From Magnetovibrio sp. (GTDB lineage: Bacteria; Pseudomonadota; Alphaproteobacteria; Rhodospirillales; Magnetovibrionaceae), in the NCBI RefSeq assembly GCF_036568125.1, contig NZ_DATCTF010000010.1, forward strand, positions 434,001-498,000: a stretch of DNA of 64,000 bases, in the 5' to 3' direction. A model generated the notes under the pieces. It was not told the origin of the DNA. It was given only the letters and a program-made list of their open reading frames with translations, and did no database searches. Both the position numbers and the translations under genes were made by a program. Every line of letters begins with the position of its first letter. Positions within the stretch are counted from its first letter, which is position 1. Shown one piece after another: positions 27,075 to 35,100 of the stretch.

Positions 27075-27818
27075 TTAGGCTTCGCGATCCGCGTCCATGT
27101 GTGCCGCCCACGGCGCCAGGTGGCGCTTATCGCGAGCGTCATCGACTTGATTGCGCGACGGGCTGAAGAACACGCCCGGCACGTGCAAGAGCTTGCTGAA
27201 GGGAAACACGATCATCAGAACGGCAACCGCGCCCAAGTGGATAAGCAGCGGGCCATCTGCGGGCAATTCCTGAATGTTGAAGCGCAGCAGGCCCAAGAAG
27301 AACGTTTTCACTTGAATGATGTCGGTGTGGCTGAGGAACTTCATGTTCAGCCCGGAAATGCCGATCAGCACCAGCAACGCCAGCATCAGGTGGTCGGACG
27401 GACCGGTGATGTAGCGAATGCGTTCTTGCACCACGCGGCGCGCCCACAGGCCGAGAAGGCCGGCGACCATGGCCAGACCACCGTAAATGCCGAACGGCTG
27501 GATCAGTTCGATGACCATCCAAACGTCGGCCTGGAAGTAACGCACATGGCGCAACAGGGCCAGGGCGAGGCCGGCGTGGAACAGCACGGCGAAAATCCAG
27601 ATCCAACGGTTGGATTTGAACAGGCTTTCGAAAAACGCAACCTCGCGGAAAACGCGGAGGGCGGCGCCTGACTTCGTCAGCGGAGCCGGCATGGTGGGGA
27701 TCTTCAACGGCGTCGGCGTAGAGGCGTAAATCTTGATTCGCCATGCCAAGCCAACGACGAGCAATGCCGTCGCCGAGTAGAAGAGAAGCGCGTAGATCAC
27801 CGACAAGGTCGACATCAC
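27075..27818 (-). CDS. dsrM: DsrM, membrane cytochrome b subunit
   Basis: 247 residues with five hydrophobic helices, starting IYALLFYSATALLVVGLAW. Histidines in the helices (VLFHAGLALALLRHVRYF, LLIHLGAVAVL) are candidates for heme b ligands, as in NarI/HdrE-like proteins. A GTG at 27818 and an ATG at the next codon are both served by AAGGA. It is 40 bases upstream of dsrK and forms the DsrMK membrane module. Confidence 0.94.
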   Translation of the reverse strand: MMSTLSVIYALLFYSATALLVVGLAWRIKIYASTPTPLKIPTMPAPLTKSGAALRVFREVAFFESLFKSNRWIWIFAVLFHAGLALALLRHVRYFQADVWMVIELIQPFGIYGGLAMVAGLLGLWARRVVQERIRYITGPSDHLMLALLVLIGISGLNMKFLSHTDIIQVKTFFLGLLRFNIQELPADGPLLIHLGAVAVLMIVFPFSKLLHVPGVFFSPSRNQVDDARDKRHLAPWAAHMDADREA

Positions 27819-27975
27819 GTATCAGTCCTTACAGTCATAAACTTAGCAAAAGTACAAAACGAATAGTGCGTGCAACGGGGTCAAAAATATCGACCCATTT
27901 GGGTAATCGAAGGCCGTTCAGGCGTAATTGCCCGCGTGGCCGTGACAGTGGTGTTTATTATTGTTTTTGTGAAAA

Positions 27976-28014
27976 CCGGGGGCGGACCGGACCTCATCGG
28001 GTGGCCCGCCCCTG
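27976..28014 (-). terminator. Likely terminator or strong hairpin after dsrC
   Basis: GGGGCGGGCC pairs with GGTCCGCCCC (one mismatch) close behind the dsrC stop, followed on the minus strand by CGGTTTTCAC. The U-tract is short, so part of the transcription may read through into dsrM, 160 bases further on. Confidence 0.6.
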
Positions 28015-28028
28015 GAATTCAAGACGTC

Positions 28029-28364
28029 TTAGACGCAGCCCGTGGGCTTCGGCAGACCGGCAACCTTACAAGCCTGCTTTGCAGGACCGTACGGGAACAG
28101 TTCGTACAGGTACTTGTTGGAACCCTTTTCGGGGCCGAATTTTTTCTTCACGGCTTTGACCAGCACGCGAACAGCCGGAGCGATCTGGTATTCGTTGTAG
28201 TATTCGCGCAGGAAGTTCACAACCGACCAATGCTCTTCGGTCATGTCCAGGCCTTCAGCTTCGGCGATCACTTTGCCGAGGTCTTCGTTCCAGTTGGTGA
28301 CGTCGAGGATGTAGCCTTCTTCGTCGTGTTCGTAATCAACGCCGTTTACGGTGTATGCAGCCAT
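28029..28364 (-). CDS. dsrC: DsrC, sulfur carrier protein
   Basis: 111 residues. The flexible C-terminal arm reads CKVAGLPKPTGCV, giving the two conserved redox cysteines Cys99 and Cys110 (penultimate) ten residues apart, the signature of true DsrC rather than TusE-only relatives. DsrC receives persulfide sulfur from DsrEFH and presents it to DsrAB, leaving as a protein trisulfide or disulfide that is processed by DsrMK. The gene has its own gaps of over 110 bases on both sides, each with hairpins, which fits separate, high expression. Confidence 0.97.
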   Translation of the reverse strand: MAAYTVNGVDYEHDEEGYILDVTNWNEDLGKVIAEAEGLDMTEEHWSVVNFLREYYNEYQIAPAVRVLVKAVKKKFGPEKGSNKYLYELFPYGPAKQACKVAGLPKPTGCV

Positions 28365-28384
28365 AGTTCAGTCTCCTGTTTAGG

Positions 28385-28459
28385 CCGGTTCCCTGGGGGT
28401 GAAACCGGGATGCAATGCCCTCAGTGGGCTTCAAAAAGCCCCCCCATACTTGCATGGGG
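28385..28459 (-). other. Three hairpins between dsrH and dsrC
   Basis: On the minus strand the dsrH-dsrC gap holds CCCCAT/ATGGGG (28442-28459), GGGCTT/AAGCCC (28426-28441) and CCGGTT/AACCGG (28385-28408). Together they leave only the ribosome site free in front of dsrC. The middle stem is followed by GAAGCCCACTG, not by Us, so this looks like 5' protection or an internal processing site rather than a terminator. Confidence 0.55.
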
Positions 28460-28477
28460 CGGGGCGAAATATTTGCC

Positions 28478-28780
28478 TTAGAGCCAAGCGTTGTGCGCGC
28501 CGTGTTCCTCAGCAAGGTCCACGAAGCCGGCGTAATCGACGACTTTCACGCCATCGATAACTTGGTCTTCGGAAAGGCCGCGGGCTTTAAGGTCCGGACC
28601 CAGAACAAATACAGCGTGGTCAGCCACGGCGCCTTCGATTTTAGAAGACTGCACGGTGCCCTTAACAGCGCCGATGACGCCGTCTTCGATGAGCAGAATC
28701 GCGGAGCCTTTTTTCGCCAAACGCAGGCAGGTGTCCAGCGAGTTGCGCTCGAAGGGCGACTTGTTCACGGTGTGAAGCAT
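28478..28780 (-). CDS. dsrH: DsrH, subunit of the DsrEFH sulfurtransferase
   Basis: 100 residues, start MLHTVNKSPFERN with AAGGAGAG upstream. Cys18 in SLDTCLRLAKKG is the position of the conserved DsrH/TusB cysteine. The protein belongs to the TusB/DsrH family; with DsrE and DsrF it forms the hexameric cytoplasmic sulfur-transfer complex. Its gene follows dsrF by 17 bases. Confidence 0.95.
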   Translation of the reverse strand: MLHTVNKSPFERNSLDTCLRLAKKGSAILLIEDGVIGAVKGTVQSSKIEGAVADHAVFVLGPDLKARGLSEDQVIDGVKVVDYAGFVDLAEEHGAHNAWL

Positions 28781-28797
28781 ATCACGTCTCTCCTTCG

Positions 28798-29220
28798 TTA
28801 GCCGCTGATGACGCAATCGGATGCGTCAAGAATGTCGGCGAGTTCAGCAGCGCTGAGCACTTCGACGTCGACCTTGAAATCGTCCTCGGTCAGCCCGCGG
28901 GCTTCCATGGATTCCTTCTCGACGATGATGCGCCAGACCATATCGATGTCCTCGTCCTCGTCGGCATCTTCTTTTTCCATTTCGATGATGCCGAAGGTGG
29001 GCGAGAAGTTCTTCATGCCGATTTCGGTGGTGTCGTGACCGGCTTTGAGCTGGTACACGCCGTCGTCGGCGAACACGATGTTGGCGTGCTGTTCGAAAGC
29101 AGCCGAGATCAGAACCGTTTCCAACACTTCGAGAGCGTAGACGGTGCCGTACGGCGCCTTGCGGTTCATGAAGGTGAAGGTCTTTTTGACGCCTTCGGTA
29201 TCAAATTCGAATTCAGCCAT
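28798..29220 (-). CDS. dsrF: DsrF, subunit of the DsrEFH sulfurtransferase
   Basis: 140 residues, start MAEFEFDTEG chosen four bases after the dsrE stop, with a GGAG ribosome site inside the dsrE end. It has the DsrE/DsrF-like alpha-beta fold (FTFMNRKAPYGTVYALEVLE; FADDGVYQLKAGHDT). A strongly acidic loop, EMEKEDADEDEDID, sits in the middle (about 83-96). A C-terminal ASDCVISG cysteine is present. It is a structural partner of DsrE and DsrH. Confidence 0.94.
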   Translation of the reverse strand: MAEFEFDTEGVKKTFTFMNRKAPYGTVYALEVLETVLISAAFEQHANIVFADDGVYQLKAGHDTTEIGMKNFSPTFGIIEMEKEDADEDEDIDMVWRIIVEKESMEARGLTEDDFKVDVEVLSAAELADILDASDCVISG

Positions 29221-29224
29221 GGGA

Positions 29225-29584
29225 TCAGTCTCCAAACATCATGAGACGGTCGCAGCCCATGCCGGCTTCCACCAACTGGCCGAGGCCAGAAATGCGGAAC
29301 CCGTCGGCCAGGTTCTCGTCCTTAATGCCGCGACGCATGCCGGCGGCGACGCACACCACCAGATCGACGTTCTTTTCGGCGGCCAATTCGCCCCACAGCT
29401 TGACCAGGTTGCGGTCGTCAGCCTGCGGCTCGGAAAGCTTGTTGGCGTTGTTCACGCCGTCGTAATAGAAGAACACGCGGGGCACTTCATGGCCTTTTTC
29501 CAACGCGGCTTTGGTGAAGTGATAAGCCGTGTCGGATGCTTGGTGCGTGAACGGTCCTTCGTTGATCAAAATACCGAACTTCAT
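29225..29584 (-). CDS. dsrE: DsrE, catalytic sulfurtransferase subunit
   Basis: 119 residues. Cys78 in DLVVCVAAGMRRGI is exactly the position of the essential persulfide-carrying cysteine known for Allochromatium DsrE. It belongs to the TusD/DsrE family. DsrEFH accepts sulfur from upstream carriers (rhodanese/TusA, not in this window) and passes it to Cys110 of DsrC. Presence of dsrEFH is a marker of the oxidative Dsr pathway. Confidence 0.96.
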   Translation of the reverse strand: MKFGILINEGPFTHQASDTAYHFTKAALEKGHEVPRVFFYYDGVNNANKLSEPQADDRNLVKLWGELAAEKNVDLVVCVAAGMRRGIKDENLADGFRISGLGQLVEAGMGCDRLMMFGD

Positions 29585-29620
29585 AAAACAATCCCTTGTT
29601 TCACAATCTTGGTTTCTATG

Positions 29621-29645
29621 TGGGGGCGGCCAATTGCCGCCCCCG
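29621..29645 (-). other. GC-rich hairpin between dsrB and dsrE
   Basis: A perfect 9-bp stem GGGGGCGGC/GCCGCCCCC with a 5-base CAATT loop lies in the 90-base dsrB-dsrE gap. On the minus strand it is followed by ACATAGAAACC, with no U-tract, so it is more likely a stability or processing stem than a terminator. Confidence 0.6.
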
Positions 29646-29674
29646 CAAGAAAGTCAGTCGACTTTGGTGGTGCC

Positions 29675-30757
29675 TTACAGGTGAACGTGCGAAGAAGCGT
29701 TCAACGTGCTGCGGCCACCGCGCCAGTCTTCAATGTGGAACTTCGTGAACGGCAGGCCCGTGGCTTCGAAGAAGCGCGGCCAACCGATACGGTCGATCCA
29801 TTCGTTCATGCGTTCCCAGGGCTTGCCGCCTTCTTTGTAGGCTGCAAGGATCTTGAGAACCACTTCCGTGGCTTCCGGCCAACGCGGAGCGTTGTTCGGC
29901 AGGCCAGCCGCAACCAGCTTGTGGAAGGACGGCTTGGAACGGGTCGAGGAGTGCTTACCACCAACCCAGATGGCGATCTTGGAGTTCACCGGGTCGTTGA
30001 TCTGCATCGGCGGGCAGGGCGGGAAACAAGCGCCGCAGCACACGCATTTCTTTTCGTCGACTTCCAGGGTTGCTTTGCCGTTGACCAGCGCGGGGCGGAT
30101 AGCCGCCACGGGGCAACGGGCCACAACGGCCGGGCGTTCGCACATGTTGGACACCAGATCGTGGTTGATGATCGGCGGCTTGGTGTGCTGAACGTTGATC
30201 GCGATGTCGCCTTGACCGCCACAGTTGATCTGGCAGCAAGAGGTCGTGATCTTCACGCGGTTCGGCATCTCTTCGTGCTTGAACTCGTGATACATCGCGT
30301 CCATCAGGGACTTCACAACGCCGGAAGCGTCGGTGCCCGGAATGTCGCAGTGCAGCCAGCCCTGGGTGTGGGAAATCATCGAAACCGAGTTGCCGGTGCC
30401 GCCGACGGGGAAGCCTTCGCTTTCCAGACGGTCGATCAGCGGCTGAACTTCAGCTTCGGACTCGACCATGTATTCGATGTTCGAGCGGGTGGTGAAACGA
30501 ACGTGGCCACCGGCCATTTCGTCGGCGATGTCGCACAGCTTGCGGATGGTGTAAACGTCCATCTGGCGCTGCGTACCGGCCTTAATGGTCCAGACTTCGC
30601 TGCCGTCTTTGGCAACGTGGTGAAGAACGCCGACCTGGGGACGGTCGTGCCAAGCCCAGTTGCCGTAGTTTTTCTTCAGAGCCGGGTGCATGTACTGCAT
30701 GCCATCCGGGACGCCGCATTCATCCGGCATACGCGGAGCTTCTTGCGCCTCACTCAT
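29675..30757 (-). CDS. dsrB: DsrB, sulfite reductase beta subunit (reverse type)
   Basis: 360 residues. Cysteines in TTSCCQINCGGQGD belong to the siroheme-linked [4Fe-4S] site of the sulfite reductase fold, and CVCCGACFPPCPP is the inserted ferredoxin domain. The N-terminal part carries a RFTTRSNIEYMVES segment typical of the siroheme-binding region. With DsrA it forms the alpha2beta2 enzyme; in this operon context (DsrEFH and DsrL present) it should oxidise DsrC-bound sulfane sulfur to sulfite in the cytoplasm. It starts 99 bases after dsrA. Confidence 0.97.
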   Translation of the reverse strand: MSEAQEAPRMPDECGVPDGMQYMHPALKKNYGNWAWHDRPQVGVLHHVAKDGSEVWTIKAGTQRQMDVYTIRKLCDIADEMAGGHVRFTTRSNIEYMVESEAEVQPLIDRLESEGFPVGGTGNSVSMISHTQGWLHCDIPGTDASGVVKSLMDAMYHEFKHEEMPNRVKITTSCCQINCGGQGDIAINVQHTKPPIINHDLVSNMCERPAVVARCPVAAIRPALVNGKATLEVDEKKCVCCGACFPPCPPMQINDPVNSKIAIWVGGKHSSTRSKPSFHKLVAAGLPNNAPRWPEATEVVLKILAAYKEGGKPWERMNEWIDRIGWPRFFEATGLPFTKFHIEDWRGGRSTLNASSHVHL

Positions 30758-30791
30758 GGTTAGTCCTCCAATATTCTCGTATCAGTCAACT

Positions 30792-30823
30792 CCCGCCGGG
30801 TTTCCAGGTGAAGACCCGGCGGG
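30792..30823 (-). other. GC-rich hairpin between dsrA and dsrB
   Basis: A perfect 10-bp stem CCCGCCGGGT/ACCCGGCGGG with a 12-base loop sits in the dsrA-dsrB gap. On the minus strand AGTTGACTG follows, so it is not a terminator there. On the plus strand it would be followed by GGTTTGTTTT. Confidence 0.6.
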
Positions 30824-30856
30824 GGTTTGTTTTAAAAACAGTGGGTTCGGCTAAGC

Positions 30857-32110
30857 TTATTCAGCCGCTGCCGCGCCTTTGCGGGCGTTCCACTTTTCGA
30901 CTTCTTCGTCCCAGCCGTCCATGCGGACGTAGGAGCTGGTGCGCGGGTGGCTGACCATGTTCGGGTCAACCTCGACACCAATGCCTTCGAGGAAGTTGAC
31001 GAGGCCGATGCGCTCGATCATTTCGCCGGTGCGCTCGTGTTCCAGAGCGTTTTCAGCGAAGAAGTCGAGAACGTTTTCGGACAGCTCGACGAGCCATTCG
31101 TAATCGTCTTCGTCTTCCATTTTGTGGAACGGAACGACCATGGTGCCCATCAGGTCACCGATCTTGAGCGTACGCTTACCACCGATCAGGACGCTGACAC
31201 CCTTTTCGTCGCCGGGCGACAGGGCTTTGGTGCAAACGTTGATGCAGTGCATGCACTTCACGCAGCTTTCGTTGTCGATGTCCAAGGTGTCGTCGTCGTT
31301 GAGCGACAGCGCACGGGTCGGGCACATGTTCACGACTTGGTCGTTGAACGCCTTGCGGCCCAATTCCGCAACCTTTTCCTTGATCTTTTCCTGATCGACT
31401 TTGATGTCGTCGGCCCAGGTGCCCAGAACCGCGAAGTCCGAACGGTGCGTGGCGTTCACGCAGTCGTTGGCGCAGCCGGAGAACTTGGCTTTGAACTTGT
31501 ACGGCAGGGACGGGCGGTGCATGTCATCGAGCATGTTGTTGATGACCATGCGCATCGCCTTGCCTTCGTCGTAGCAGGACTGTTCGCAACGGGCAGCACC
31601 CACGCAGCTCATGGAGGTACGCACGCCAGCGCCAGCGCCACCGAGGTCGAAGCCCATTTCGTTGAGCTCGTCAAAAGCGGGCTGCACGTTGTCGGTGCTG
31701 ATGCCTTGGAACATGATGTCGCCGGACTGGCCGTGGAAAGCGATCAAGCCGGAGCCATACTTTTCCCAGATGTCGCACATTTTGCGCAACGTGCCGGTGT
31801 CGTAGTGCATACCGGCGGGGGGCATGATGCGGAGCGTGTGGAACTCTGCGCTTTCCTTGTACTTACCGGCAACTTCCGAGAAGCGGGGGATCACGCCAGC
31901 GCCATAGCCGCGCACACCAACGGTGCCGCCTTTCCAGTAGCCCTTGCGGGTTTCGTAGGAGTGCTCGAGCTGGCCGAGCAGGCTCTTCATGATCGGGGCA
32001 TAGGCTTTGCCTTCGTCGTCAGCCAAGCGCTTCAGGCCGGTGACGAAGCTCGGCCACGGGCCGCCTTCGAGTTGATCAAGAAGAGGAGTATCAGGTTTAT
32101 TGGTCGCCAT
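30857..32110 (-). CDS. dsrA: DsrA, sulfite reductase alpha subunit (reverse type)
   Basis: 417 residues, start MATNKPDTPLLDQLEGGPWP with GCGGAGGAA upstream. CVGAARCEQSCYDEGKAM and GCANDCVNATHRSDF supply the cysteines for the siroheme-coupled cluster, and CVKCMHCINVCTKAL is the ferredoxin insertion. It is the first gene of the dsr operon. The catalytic siroheme sits in the paired subunit arrangement; electrons and substrate are exchanged with DsrL and DsrC. A 480-base divergent intergenic region lies upstream. Confidence 0.97.
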   Translation of the reverse strand: MATNKPDTPLLDQLEGGPWPSFVTGLKRLADDEGKAYAPIMKSLLGQLEHSYETRKGYWKGGTVGVRGYGAGVIPRFSEVAGKYKESAEFHTLRIMPPAGMHYDTGTLRKMCDIWEKYGSGLIAFHGQSGDIMFQGISTDNVQPAFDELNEMGFDLGGAGAGVRTSMSCVGAARCEQSCYDEGKAMRMVINNMLDDMHRPSLPYKFKAKFSGCANDCVNATHRSDFAVLGTWADDIKVDQEKIKEKVAELGRKAFNDQVVNMCPTRALSLNDDDTLDIDNESCVKCMHCINVCTKALSPGDEKGVSVLIGGKRTLKIGDLMGTMVVPFHKMEDEDDYEWLVELSENVLDFFAENALEHERTGEMIERIGLVNFLEGIGVEVDPNMVSHPRTSSYVRMDGWDEEVEKWNARKGAAAAE

Positions 32111-32593
32111 TTTATTCCATTCCTCCGCAGAGTTCGTTCGATCCCAAAAAGGACACAAAAGGGTCCCCACTCCTGAACCGTCAGGAGTTGAATAGAGGTC
32201 CCCCCGTTCCTAGACCGGAAACCCGGCCAAAAAAACGGTATGCCCATACAGGACACACCAGGACGTGTCTGTTAGCGGATATGCCAGTGGGGTTTTGTTA
32301 CCCCGTTACAGCCAACGCCTGTTATTTTGTTATGCACGATCTTCAGAATTTTTTCTGTAAGTTTCGTGTGCGTGTCGCCACGCGTCTGGTTGTTATTTTG
32401 ACTGGATTTTATATTACCGCAATCTAATATGTCCAATAGGAAATGTGCTGCAACGCACCAATTCTGAAATTTTCTTTCGAATCAGTGAGTTAAATGCCCA
32501 AATGATCACTGTAAAATAAGCCTAAAATGGGCTGTAACTGACTGTCTGCGTTGAGAAATTTGAAAAAACGGCGAAAAGAAGGCGAGATAGGCG
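32111..32593. promoter_or_regulatory. Divergent dsrA/TauD regulatory region
   Basis: This 483-base AT-richer gap must contain the promoters of the dsr operon (leftward) and of the dioxygenase gene (rightward). A perfect 8-bp hairpin ACTCCTGA/TCAGGAGT with an ACCG loop lies at 32169-32188 in the probable dsrA leader, flanked on both sides by GGTCCCC. A short dyad GACAC...GTGTC lies near 32253-32270. I could not assign -35/-10 boxes with confidence. Confidence 0.55.
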
Positions 32594-33613
32594 ATGAACG
32601 ATAGATTTTTAGAGCCCGGCCAGCACGACGAATTCGTCCGCGAAGCCGTTTCCCTGACCCCCGAAGCGGGGGCGGATGGGCCTTTTTCTTTGAAAAACAG
32701 TGTAGAATACGCCCGGTGGCGCGACGCTAAGCTTGCCGGCATGCCGACCCGCGCCGACGAATTGGTGGTCGAACTGAAGGACACCGCGAATCCAACGGAA
32801 GCCGAACGCGAGGCGATTCGCGACCGAATCCGCCGCACCGGGATGGCGATCTATGTCGGCCCGGCGCGCGATGGCGTCGAAGACTCCAAAGATCAGGTGC
32901 GCGCGCTCGGCCGTCATTTCGGGTTGGAGCACATCGATCACAACCCCTACGCCGATGAAGACGCCATCACCCCGTTGCACGTCGCGGCGGGGAACGAACG
33001 TTTGGAAGCTGGGCGCAAGATGTACATTCCCTACACCAGCCGCCCGATCAACTGGCACACCGACGGCTATTACAACACCCCCGCGCGGCGCATTCGCGGC
33101 ATGGTGCTGCATTGTGTGCGCCAAGCGGGCATGCGGGGCGGGGAAAACGCCTTGTTTGATCCGGAAATGGCCTATTTGCTGATGCGCGAACGCGACCCCG
33201 ACATGGTCGCGGCGTTTTGCGCCGCCGACGCCATGACCATCCCCGGCAACGATATGGACGACGAGGTTTCGCGCGGCGACGTGACGGGGCCGGTGTTTTC
33301 GCTCAACAAAGCCGACGGCACCTTGTACATGCGCTACACCGCGCGCAAGCGCAACATCGACTGGGCGCCGGACGCGGCAACGCAAAAGGCGGTGGCGTTC
33401 ATGGAAGAAATTTTATCGGACGGCGGCCCCGGCGAGCCCTATATCTATCGTCACCGCATGGCCCCGGGCCAAGGCCTGATCTGCAACAACGTCCTGCACA
33501 CCCGCACCGCGTTCGAAGACGGCGAGGGCGAAGCCGGGGATGAATCGGGGCACCGCATGATGCTGCGCGCGCGTTACTTAGAGCGCGTCGCAGGCACCGC
33601 ATCACAGCTTTAA
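32594..33613 (+). CDS. TauD/TfdA-family Fe(II)/2-oxoglutarate dioxygenase
   Basis: 339 residues. The metal-binding facial triad is visible as His155-x-Asp157 (NWHTDGYYN) and His302 (VLHTRTAFED), followed by the 2-oxoglutarate-binding Arg in HRMMLRARYLER. Family members hydroxylate taurine, other sulfonates, gamma-butyrobetaine or related compounds. Being divergent from dsrA, it may release sulfite from an organosulfonate or share dsr control; the substrate is not shown by sequence. It is followed after 16 bases by a 72-residue protein. Confidence 0.85.
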   Translation: MNDRFLEPGQHDEFVREAVSLTPEAGADGPFSLKNSVEYARWRDAKLAGMPTRADELVVELKDTANPTEAEREAIRDRIRRTGMAIYVGPARDGVEDSKDQVRALGRHFGLEHIDHNPYADEDAITPLHVAAGNERLEAGRKMYIPYTSRPINWHTDGYYNTPARRIRGMVLHCVRQAGMRGGENALFDPEMAYLLMRERDPDMVAAFCAADAMTIPGNDMDDEVSRGDVTGPVFSLNKADGTLYMRYTARKRNIDWAPDAATQKAVAFMEEILSDGGPGEPYIYRHRMAPGQGLICNNVLHTRTAFEDGEGEAGDESGHRMMLRARYLERVAGTASQL

Positions 33614-33629
33614 GTACAAGGAATTTCCC

Positions 33630-33848
33630 ATGAGCACCAAAGAATCCAGCCGCGAAATCGAAGTCATCAACGCACCGTGGCACAAGGAAGTGACGATTTC
33701 GGAATCGACCTACGAAGGCGGCTTCAAGATGTTCCATGTGCGCATCAAGGAAGGCAAACGCTTCACCGACCTCGAACTCGACGCCGAAACCGCCGCCCAC
33801 ATCGCGGATTTGATGGGCACCTGGGCGAAGGACAACATGCCGGGGTGA
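33630..33848 (+). CDS. Small conserved-looking soluble protein, unknown function
   Basis: 72 residues with AAGGAA upstream, directly behind the dioxygenase gene. It is a compact, charged, probably alpha/beta protein (VINAPWHKEVTISE; FHVRIKEGKRFTDLELDAET; HIADLMGTWAKDN) with no membrane segment or cysteines. I do not recognise the family. The tight spacing suggests co-expression with the dioxygenase. Confidence 0.72.
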   Translation: MSTKESSREIEVINAPWHKEVTISESTYEGGFKMFHVRIKEGKRFTDLELDAETAAHIADLMGTWAKDNMPG

Positions 33849-33949
33849 GGGGAGATCGCGTGGGCTTGATGCAGATCATTTGCCCCGCCCTTGGACCTGC
33901 CGTATAACCTTTCCCCAACACAAAGACCGACGAACTTGGGGAGACCGCC

Positions 33950-35038
33950 GTGACCAACACGACCATACCGGCCAGTGCTCGACTGGACCAAAAGCGCGCC
34001 AATTGGATGGCGGGGTGGCTTTTGAGCGTCGCGGGCATGGTGTTCATCATGGTGATCTTGGGCGGGTTGACGCGCCTGACCCATTCCGGCCTGTCGATGG
34101 TCGAGTGGAAGCTGTTCACCGGCTGGATCCCGCCGTTCAACGACGCCGACTGGGCGGACCTGTTTTACAAATACACCCATTTCCCCGAATTCCATAAGGT
34201 CAACCCGGACATGACCTTGGAAGGCTTCAAGGGCATTTTCTGGCTGGAATACGTCCACCGCGTCTGGGGGCGGTTGATGGGCTTTGCGTTCTTCTTGCCG
34301 TTCGCGGCCTTTTTGATCATGCGCTGGGTGCGCGTTTCCGACGCCTTGTTTTGGAAGTTTCTCGGCCTGTTCATTCTCGGCGGCAGCCAAGGCGTGATGG
34401 GCTGGTACATGGTCATGAGCGGCCTGGTCGACCGGCCCGACGTCAGCCAGTACCGTTTGGTCGCACACTTCGCCTTGGCGCTGCTGATCATCGCGGCGTT
34501 GCTGTGGGTGGCGATGGGGCTGCTCAAGCGCGAACCGTACGACAACCACCACCAAGACCCCGAAAACCTGGGCAAGTGGGCGTTTTGGCTGTTCGCGTTG
34601 ATCGCCCTGACGGCGTTGTCCGGCGGATTCGTCGCGGGCACCGACGCGGGCTTCGCCTACAACACCTTTCCGCTGATGGACGGCGAACTGGTGCCGGGCG
34701 GCCTGTTCGATCACCAGCCGGCGTGGCGCGCGCCGTTCGAAGACATCACCACGGTGCAGTTCAATCATCGCACCTTGGCTGAGCTGACGGTGGTGCTGAT
34801 CATCGTGTTTTGGGTCAAGTCGGTGGACAAGCACCTGGCCCCGCGCACGCGGCGTGCGATCCAGCTGTTCGGCCTTATGGCGCTGGTGCAAGTCGGCCTG
34901 GGCATTTCGACGTTGTTGCTGGTGGTGCCGGTGGCGTTGGCGAGCCTGCACCAAGTGGGCGCGGTGGTGTTGTTTTCCCTGGCGCTGTGGTGCATACACG
35001 AACTGCGCGCCCCCCGGGGGGATGCGCGCAGCTTTTAA
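33950..35038 (+). CDS. ctaA: Heme A synthase
   Basis: 362 residues with eight hydrophobic helices. Heme-binding and catalytic landmarks are GGLTRLTHSGLSMVEWK, FWLEYVHRVWGRLMG, LVAHFALALLIIAAL, FNHRTLAELT and ASLHQVGAVV, the paired histidines of CtaA/COX15. It oxidises the methyl group of heme O to heme A for aa3-type oxidases in the inner membrane. The start is GTG at 33950, eight bases after TTGGGGAG. It indicates aerobic respiration in this organism. Confidence 0.94.
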   Translation: MTNTTIPASARLDQKRANWMAGWLLSVAGMVFIMVILGGLTRLTHSGLSMVEWKLFTGWIPPFNDADWADLFYKYTHFPEFHKVNPDMTLEGFKGIFWLEYVHRVWGRLMGFAFFLPFAAFLIMRWVRVSDALFWKFLGLFILGGSQGVMGWYMVMSGLVDRPDVSQYRLVAHFALALLIIAALLWVAMGLLKREPYDNHHQDPENLGKWAFWLFALIALTALSGGFVAGTDAGFAYNTFPLMDGELVPGGLFDHQPAWRAPFEDITTVQFNHRTLAELTVVLIIVFWVKSVDKHLAPRTRRAIQLFGLMALVQVGLGISTLLLVVPVALASLHQVGAVVLFSLALWCIHELRAPRGDARSF

Positions 35039-35059
35039 GGTCTTTTTTATAAGGTCTTT

Positions 35060-35080
35060 GCAGGCGCTCCTCGCGCCTGC
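35060..35080. terminator. Hairpin between convergent ctaA and MCP genes
   Basis: A perfect 8-bp stem GCAGGCGC/GCGCCTGC with a TCCTC loop lies in the 62-base gap between the two stop codons. Neither flank has a strong U-tract (GGGTCGTGTCTTCG on the plus strand), so efficiency is uncertain. Confidence 0.45.
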
Positions 35081-35100
35081 GGGTCGTGTCTTCGTTTGAT

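Noticed and set aside
30947-32176. A 409-codon plus-strand frame opposite dsrA
   Set aside because: dsrA is unmistakable on the other strand; this frame has no recognisable domain and no ribosome site.
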